DNA from: UMGS1889 sp900556055
GTDB taxonomy: Bacteria; Bacillota; Clostridia; Oscillospirales; Ruminococcaceae
Direction: 5' to 3'
Assembly (NCBI GenBank): GCA_902463265.1
Contig: CABQEV010000002.1
Location: 124,001 to 188,000, forward strand
DNA: 64,000 nucleotides
Shown here: positions 59,823 to 64,000 of the stretch, piece by piece
How the letters are laid out: every line of letters begins with the position of its first letter
Numbering within the stretch: position 1 is the first letter of the stretch
The notes under the pieces: model-generated
Databases searched by the model: none
The model's input: the letters and a program-made list of their open reading frames with translations, nothing else
What the model was told of the DNA's origin: nothing
Made by a program: the position numbers and the translations under genes

Positions 59823-60296
59823 ATGAAGGTCATAATAGAAAACATTAACGGTGATGCGGAGGAAGAGCTTGTTCTGCGATGTCACGGACAGGGCAGCGAA
59901 ACAATGAAGCTTATTGACCGCATCAGAGGATTTGACAGAGTTATCATCGGAATGAAGGACGATGAGATACACAGGATACCGATCGGCGAGATACTTTATT
60001 TTGAGGTAGTCGAGAACCGTTCGTTCATCTACTGCGAAAATGATGTCTATGAAACCAAAATGAAGCTGTATGAGTTTGAGGAAAAATGTCAGGGAACGGC
60101 TTTTTTCCGTGCATCGAAATCGGTCGTTCTGAACAGCTACATGATAGATTGGATAACACCGTCCTTTTCGGGCAGGTATGAAGCGGTGCTGTTCACGGGG
60201 GAAAAGGTCGTTGTTTCCCGTCAGTATGCGGCAGAGCTGAAACAGAGGCTCGGAGTATATCTGTTCAGAGGAAAACTATGCACAGCAAATCAATAA
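59823..60296 (+). CDS. LytTR-domain DNA-binding protein
   Basis: A 157-residue protein. Residues about 50-150 form a LytTR domain (IPIGEILYFEVVENRSFIYC, FFRASKSVVLNSYMID, VVVSRQYAAELKQRLG). The first 45 residues are not a receiver domain, so it is a stand-alone LytTR regulator. Such proteins in Firmicutes often act with a membrane partner; none is adjacent here. It is coupled to the upstream TetR gene. Confidence 0.88.
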   Translation: MKVIIENINGDAEEELVLRCHGQGSETMKLIDRIRGFDRVIIGMKDDEIHRIPIGEILYFEVVENRSFIYCENDVYETKMKLYEFEEKCQGTAFFRASKSVVLNSYMIDWITPSFSGRYEAVLFTGEKVVVSRQYAAELKQRLGVYLFRGKLCTANQ

Positions 60297-60301
60297 ACAT
60301 A

Positions 60302-60333
60302 AAAGCCGCAGACCATCAAAGATCTGCGGCTTT
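60302..60333. terminator. Terminator after the LytTR gene
   Basis: An 11-bp perfect stem (AAAGCCGCAGA at 60302-60312 with TCTGCGGCTTT at 60323-60333). It can also end transcription of the minus-strand tRNA gene. Confidence 0.75.
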
Positions 60334-60337
60334 AAGC

Positions 60338-60414
60338 TGGCGTTCCCGAGGTGATTCGAACACCCGACCTACCGCTTAGGAGGCGGTCGCTCTATCCGGC
60401 TGAGCTACGGAAAC
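60338..60414 (-). tRNA. tRNA-Arg (anticodon CCT)
   Basis: The minus strand folds as a complete tRNA: acceptor GTTTCCG/CGGGAAC with one G-U pair, D arm GCTCAGCCGGATAGAGC, anticodon stem ACCGC/GCGGT with loop CTCCTAA, T arm with GTTCGAATC, and an encoded 3' CCA. Anticodon CCT reads AGG. No group I intron or tandem tRNA is present. Confidence 0.95.
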
Positions 60415-60496
60415 ATTTTATCCAACATAACTATTATATCACAAAAATAGTTAAAATGCAAGAACTTTTTTTGTGTAATCTTGCATTAAAATACAC

Positions 60497-60525
60497 TTGT
60501 AAAATGCTGAAATATTTGTTATAAT
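60497..60525 (+). promoter_or_regulatory. Promoter of ilvE
   Basis: TTGTAA at 60497-60502, a 17-bp spacer and TATAAT at 60520-60525. The leader is only about 50 bases, so no T-box or leader peptide is expected. Confidence 0.7.
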
Positions 60526-60579
60526 ATCACTATAAGCAAATTATGCGGCATCAGCCGCTTACGGAAGGAAGTTTTTTCA

Positions 60580-61656
60580 ATGCAGGAAATCAAAATCACA
60601 AAAACAACAGCACCAAAGGCAAAGCCTGCCGATGAGTCCAAGCTTGGTTTCGGCAAGATCTTTACCGACCACATGTTCCTGATGAATTACGATGAGGGAC
60701 AGGGCTGGCATGACGCACGAATCGTACCTTACGCTCCCATTCCGCTCGATCCTTCTGCTATGTGCCTCCACTATGGTCAGGCTGATTTCGAGGGTATGAA
60801 GGCATACCGTACAGCTGACGGAAAGATCCAGCTGTTCAGACCCGATCAGAATATGGCAAGACTGAATGTTTCCAACGACCGTCTTTGCATTCCTAAGATC
60901 GACGAGAAGTTCGCTATCGAAGCTATCAAGGCTCTCGTTAAGGTCGATGAGGACTGGGTACCCTCCGCTGAAGGCACATCTCTTTACATAAGACCCTTCA
61001 TATTCGCAACAGACGCTATGCTCGGCGTTCATCCCGCTAAGCACCTCATCTTCTGCGTTATCCTTTCACCTGTCGGAGCTTACTATGCAGCAGGTCTTGC
61101 TCCTGTCAAGATCTATGTTGAGGAGAAGTATGTACGTGCGGTAACAGGCGGTACAGGCTTCACAAAGGCAGCTGCAAACTACGCTATCTCAATGAAGGCT
61201 CAGGACGAGGCTGAGAAGCAGGGCTATGCTCAGGTTCTCTGGCTTGACGGTGTTCACAGAAAGTATATTGATGAAGTTGGCGCAATGAACGTATTCTTCG
61301 TTGTCAATGGCGAGGTCATCACTCCTAGCCTTGACAGAGGTTCTATCCTCGGCGGTATCACAAGAAAGTCCTGCATCGAGCTTCTCCGCTCAATGGGCTA
61401 CAAGGTAACGGAAAGAGATCTTTCCATCGACGAGCTGGTTGCTGCATATGACAACGGCACATTTGACGAGGCATTCGGCACAGGCACAGCTGCTGTTATT
61501 TCTCCTATCGGCGAGCTGAAGTATGGTGACAAGCACATGATCATCAATGACGGCAAGATCGGTACAATTTCTCAGAAGCTTTATGATACTCTCACGGGTA
61601 TCCAGTGGGGCAAGACTGAGGATAAGTTCGGCTGGACTGTTAAGGTTGACGGCTGA
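60580..61656 (+). CDS. ilvE: Branched-chain amino acid aminotransferase
   Basis: A 358-residue class IV aminotransferase of the eukaryote-like BCAT type: LGFGKIFTDHMFLMNYDEGQ, LHYGQADFEGMKAYR, NMARLNVSNDRLCIP, YIRPFIFATDAMLGV, the PLP lysine in HRKYIDEVGAMN, and GSILGGITRKSCIELLRSMG. It interconverts Leu, Ile and Val with their 2-oxo acids. It starts with an ATG after GGAAGG. Codon use is strongly biased as in highly expressed genes. Confidence 0.96.
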   Translation: MQEIKITKTTAPKAKPADESKLGFGKIFTDHMFLMNYDEGQGWHDARIVPYAPIPLDPSAMCLHYGQADFEGMKAYRTADGKIQLFRPDQNMARLNVSNDRLCIPKIDEKFAIEAIKALVKVDEDWVPSAEGTSLYIRPFIFATDAMLGVHPAKHLIFCVILSPVGAYYAAGLAPVKIYVEEKYVRAVTGGTGFTKAAANYAISMKAQDEAEKQGYAQVLWLDGVHRKYIDEVGAMNVFFVVNGEVITPSLDRGSILGGITRKSCIELLRSMGYKVTERDLSIDELVAAYDNGTFDEAFGTGTAAVISPIGELKYGDKHMIINDGKIGTISQKLYDTLTGIQWGKTEDKFGWTVKVDG

Positions 61657-61681
61657 TCTGAGATCATCTGAAAATTTATGG

Positions 61682-61712
61682 GAACTGTCGCTTCTGCGGC
61701 AGTTCTTTTTTT
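61682..61712 (+). terminator. Intrinsic terminator after ilvE
   Basis: A 10-bp stem (GAACTGTCGC at 61682-61691 with GCGGCAGTTC at 61696-61705, one G-U pair) is followed by seven T. Confidence 0.88.
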
Positions 61713-61713
61713 A

Positions 61714-61855
61714 TTTTCGGATAATTTTACTTTCTTGTGATATGCGGCTGTAAGCAAAGCCGCAGCCTTATCCGGTACCGTAACATAGTCCCATCTGTAA
61801 AAAAGCTATCTTCAGAAAGAAAGTGTCTGCTCACGGGGACATATTGCGTCCGCAG
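61714..61855 (+). repeat. Composite intergenic repeat, copy 3
   Basis: Starts with TTTTCGGATAATTTTACTTT, contains a local stem GCGGCT/AGCCGC at 61745-61762 and TATCTTCAG near 61807, and ends with GTGTCTGCTCACGGGGACAT then ATTGCGTCCGCAG. Length 142 bp. Confidence 0.7.
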
Positions 61856-62087
61856 CTTATTTATCCGTTAAACAAATACATTTCGGCAAAATAGAAATAA
61901 AATAAAAATAGAAAAGTAAATATCTGTTTTTATGTATATATTTCTATTATTGTTTTTGCAATTTCCGAGGAAATAAAACAGCAGGGTAAATCAGGAAGAA
62001 CAAATACTGAACAAATAACTTGACATAAACCGCATCAAGGAATATAATAATAGTATATAAAATTATGAGCGAAACAGGGTGAAAACT
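61856..62087. other. Intergenic region before the SGNH hydrolase gene
   Basis: Very A+T-rich sequence without a recognised gene. TTGACA at 62021-62026 followed by TAATAATAGTATATAA provides a probable promoter. Confidence 0.45.
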
Positions 62088-62942
62088 TTGAAAATATCAG
62101 CCGTACTGACAGCTGCCGTTATTTCAGCAGCAATGCTTTGTCCCGCATTTGCAGCCGATGCAAATGCAGCACAGAAAAATACTGAAGATAAGCCTGTCTA
62201 TGCAGCATTGGGCGACAGCATCGCATACGGCTACGGACTGGACGACAGGGCGGATTCATATGCCGCGCTGACAGCAAAAGCCCTGAATGCCGATGAGTAT
62301 TATGACCTCACTCAATGCGGAGCTGATGCTGCCGATGTGATAAAGATAGTGTCCGATAATTCGGACAAGATAGCACAGGCTGATGTGATAACTCTTTCTG
62401 TCGGAGCAAACAGTCTCTTTATACCGTTCCTGCGCACGGCAGCGGAATATGCGGGAGTCGATTTCCCTGATACAGAGGTCTCAGCGGACAAGCTTGCAGA
62501 TTCCATAACTCCCGAAGTTGTTCTGCTGCTCTACCTTGCTTATTCAAACAAAAAATCTCCCGAAACAGCGGCACTCAATAAGGAATTTAAGACATTTACC
62601 GCTGACTGGAATACGCTGATAGATGATATACGTGAGATAAACCCGGATGCTGAGCTTGTTGTAACAAGCTATTTCAATCCATACCGCCATTGGAATTTCA
62701 AGCGGCTCGGAATACATATGGGCGATATAGTTCAGACATATATCGACAAGATGAACAGATTTATTGATGTAAGCTGTGCAAAACGCTATCTTATCGCCGA
62801 TATATCCGATGTAGGAAAAGACAATTTCCCTGATATAATACATTTTGAGAATAACAAATTTGATCCGCATCCCGATGCGGACGGACACAGGATAATAGCA
62901 GATGCGGTAGTATCCGTACTGAAAACAAGGAGAAGCTTGTGA
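62088..62942 (+). CDS. Exported SGNH/GDSL hydrolase
   Basis: A 284-residue protein with an N-terminal signal peptide ending near AFAADANA. The mature domain has the four SGNH blocks: YAALGDSIAYGYGL (Ser), the Gly in TQCGADAADV, LSVGANSLF (Asn) and FDPHPDADGHRIIA (Asp and His). It is therefore a secreted or wall-located esterase/lipase-type enzyme. The TTG at 62088 has AGGGTG nine bases upstream; the GTG at 62079 lies inside that site. It overlaps the RodA/FtsW gene by four bases, hinting at a role in wall-related acyl chemistry. Confidence 0.82.
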   Translation: MKISAVLTAAVISAAMLCPAFAADANAAQKNTEDKPVYAALGDSIAYGYGLDDRADSYAALTAKALNADEYYDLTQCGADAADVIKIVSDNSDKIAQADVITLSVGANSLFIPFLRTAAEYAGVDFPDTEVSADKLADSITPEVVLLLYLAYSNKKSPETAALNKEFKTFTADWNTLIDDIREINPDAELVVTSYFNPYRHWNFKRLGIHMGDIVQTYIDKMNRFIDVSCAKRYLIADISDVGKDNFPDIIHFENNKFDPHPDADGHRIIADAVVSVLKTRRSL

Positions 62943-64000
62943 AAACAATATTAAATTATATTCATCAATATTTCAGAAAACTGGATAAACAGCTTCTGCT
63001 TGCGGTCCTGCTCGTTTCGGCATACGGAACGGTTCTGCTGTATTCTATGAGCTGTGCGGATATTATTGATGTTTCTTATGTAGGCACACAGATAAAAGGT
63101 ATAATTCTTGGTGCATTTGCCGCACTTGTTCTGTCCTCGATAGACTATCATTTTTATGCGAAGCTGTGGTTTCTGTATGTTCCGGTGACGCTCGGAATGG
63201 TACTTCTGACGTTTACAAGCCTTGGATTTCAGCCCGAGGGAACTGACGACAGAGCGTGGATCGACCTCGGATTTACAACGTTACAGCCTTCGGAATTCCT
63301 GAAGCTTGCGTTTATTCTGTCGTTTGCCTATCATCTGTCTAAAGTTGAGGAGAACATGAACAGCCTTTTGAATGTCGCACTGCTGTGTCTGCATGGCGCA
63401 GTTCCTGTTCTGCTCATCTCAAAGCAGGGCGATGACGGAACTGCCATAGTCTTTCTGGTGATATTTGCGGCAATGCTTTTTGCAGCAGGCATATCGTGGA
63501 AATATATCCTCTGTGCGGCGATCGCAGCACCGTTTGCCGGATGGTTCATATGGAATTATGTCATGCAGGATCATCACAGGCAGCGTTTCCTTGTACTTTT
63601 TTCAGATGATCCCGACCCTACAATATTCTATCATCAGAAGGTCGGACTTATTGCGCTCGGCTCAGGACAGCTTTTCGGCAAAGGACTTTTCGGCGGCGAT
63701 TACAGCTATGTTCCGAAGGTACACAATGATTTTATCTTTTCATATGTAGGTCAGTCCTGCGGATTTATCGGCTGTGTTGCACTTGTCGCAGTATTGTCAT
63801 ATATATGCATAAAAACAGTTGCGGACAGCCGCATAGCAAAAGATACTCTCGGACGGAATATCTGCATAGGCGTGTTTGGAATGATGTTTGCGCACTGCAC
63901 AATGAATATAGGAATGGTGCTTGCGGTAATGCCGGTTATCGGCGTGCCTCTGCCGTTTATGAGCGCAGGCGGAACAGCTATGCTGAGCATGTATATAGCG
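62939..64000 (+). CDS. RodA/FtsW family protein, partial
   Basis: Runs off the right edge; 354 codons are visible. It starts with a GTG (GTGA overlap with the previous stop) preceded by AAGGAGA. It is a polytopic membrane protein with SEDS-family signatures: RAWIDLGFTTLQPSEFLKLA, ISKQGDDGTAIVF, a loop ending FYHQKVGLIALGSGQLFGKG then LFGGDYSYVPKVHNDFIFSY, and VIGVPLPFMSAGGTAMLSMY. SEDS proteins are peptidoglycan glycosyltransferases for elongation or division. RodA and FtsW cannot be told apart safely here; the YVP/FIFSY region leans to RodA. Confidence 0.92.
   Translation, partial: MKTILNYIHQYFRKLDKQLLLAVLLVSAYGTVLLYSMSCADIIDVSYVGTQIKGIILGAFAALVLSSIDYHFYAKLWFLYVPVTLGMVLLTFTSLGFQPEGTDDRAWIDLGFTTLQPSEFLKLAFILSFAYHLSKVEENMNSLLNVALLCLHGAVPVLLISKQGDDGTAIVFLVIFAAMLFAAGISWKYILCAAIAAPFAGWFIWNYVMQDHHRQRFLVLFSDDPDPTIFYHQKVGLIALGSGQLFGKGLFGGDYSYVPKVHNDFIFSYVGQSCGFIGCVALVAVLSYICIKTVADSRIAKDTLGRNICIGVFGMMFAHCTMNIGMVLAVMPVIGVPLPFMSAGGTAMLSMYIA

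Noticed and set aside
60415..60579. T-box or leader-peptide attenuator upstream of ilvE
   Set aside because: The leader from the good promoter is only about 50 bases and has no T-box motif or terminator.
1..64000. CRISPR array, prophage or complete insertion sequence
   Set aside because: No regularly spaced short repeats, cas genes, phage structural genes or transposase-like frames were found on either strand.

Overview
The window reads as chromosomal DNA of a rumen or gut Ruminococcus-type Clostridium (Ruminococcaceae). It has moderate GC, strong AGGAGG-type ribosome binding sites, frequent GTG/TTG starts, sigma-70 promoters of TTGACA-17-TATAAT form, a class II GlyRS of the short type, and a 4-O-beta-mannosyl-glucose phosphorylase (GH130) of the Ruminococcus albus RaMP1 kind. 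A dedicated soluble fumarate-reducing locus fits a succinate former such as R. flavefaciens better than R. albus. I see no prophage, CRISPR array or transposase gene.

Layout. 0-8 kb is housekeeping: the C-terminal end of SecF, a TIM-barrel sugar isomerase, the CCA-adding enzyme, nrdR-GH130 (minus), a cytosolic lipase, an unknown protein and glyS. 8.3-15.3 kb is a TetR-controlled transport operon with a 23-bp-arm palindromic operator: a fused ECF ATPase-ATPase-T protein, an MptD/Trep_Strep S component and a pair of IrtAB-like ABC half-transporters. 15.5-21 kb holds a rhodanese-TtcA fusion (minus), a MATE pump with a terminator in its leader, a GH127 arabinofuranosidase and a convergent AraC regulator.

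21-33 kb is one functional block. eutA-eutB-eutC (minus) and phnW, a phnT-like ATPase, a fused two-domain permease, a lipoprotein binding protein, phnX and a GntR/UTRA regulator (plus) surround an EamA transporter. Three promoters in this block carry the same near-palindrome TTGGCACCAA inside the -35/-10 spacer at exactly the same register. I read this as a single regulon for ethanolamine and 2-aminoethylphosphonate, both amine head groups and both ending in acetaldehyde. MgtC and two PHP phosphoesterases follow.

35.6-37.8 kb holds a signal-peptidase-like protein without its catalytic serine and a Cof-type HAD phosphatase. 38.2-50.4 kb is the most striking locus: a structured leader with an intrinsic terminator, fumC, hdrB-hdrC-hdrA, an MvhD/FlxD-like subunit, two Fe-S subunits, a FAD/NAD(P) reductase, a Fe-S subunit and a soluble flavoprotein of the fumarate reductase family, then an Asp/Ala-exchanger-family transporter. 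The inference is a soluble, possibly electron-bifurcating NAD(P)H:ferredoxin/fumarate oxidoreductase with its own fumarase and succinate exporter.

50.4-64 kb holds a large MacB-like ABC exporter, a small Cys-rich protein, an AraC regulator divergent from galE-GH2 beta-galactosidase, a TetR-LytTR regulator pair, tRNA-Arg(CCT), ilvE, an exported SGNH hydrolase and the start of a RodA/FtsW gene. Two kinds of dispersed intergenic repeat occur: a 107-bp hairpin element (two copies, 105/107 identical) and a ~145-bp composite element with conserved ends (three copies plus a palindromic half-copy).
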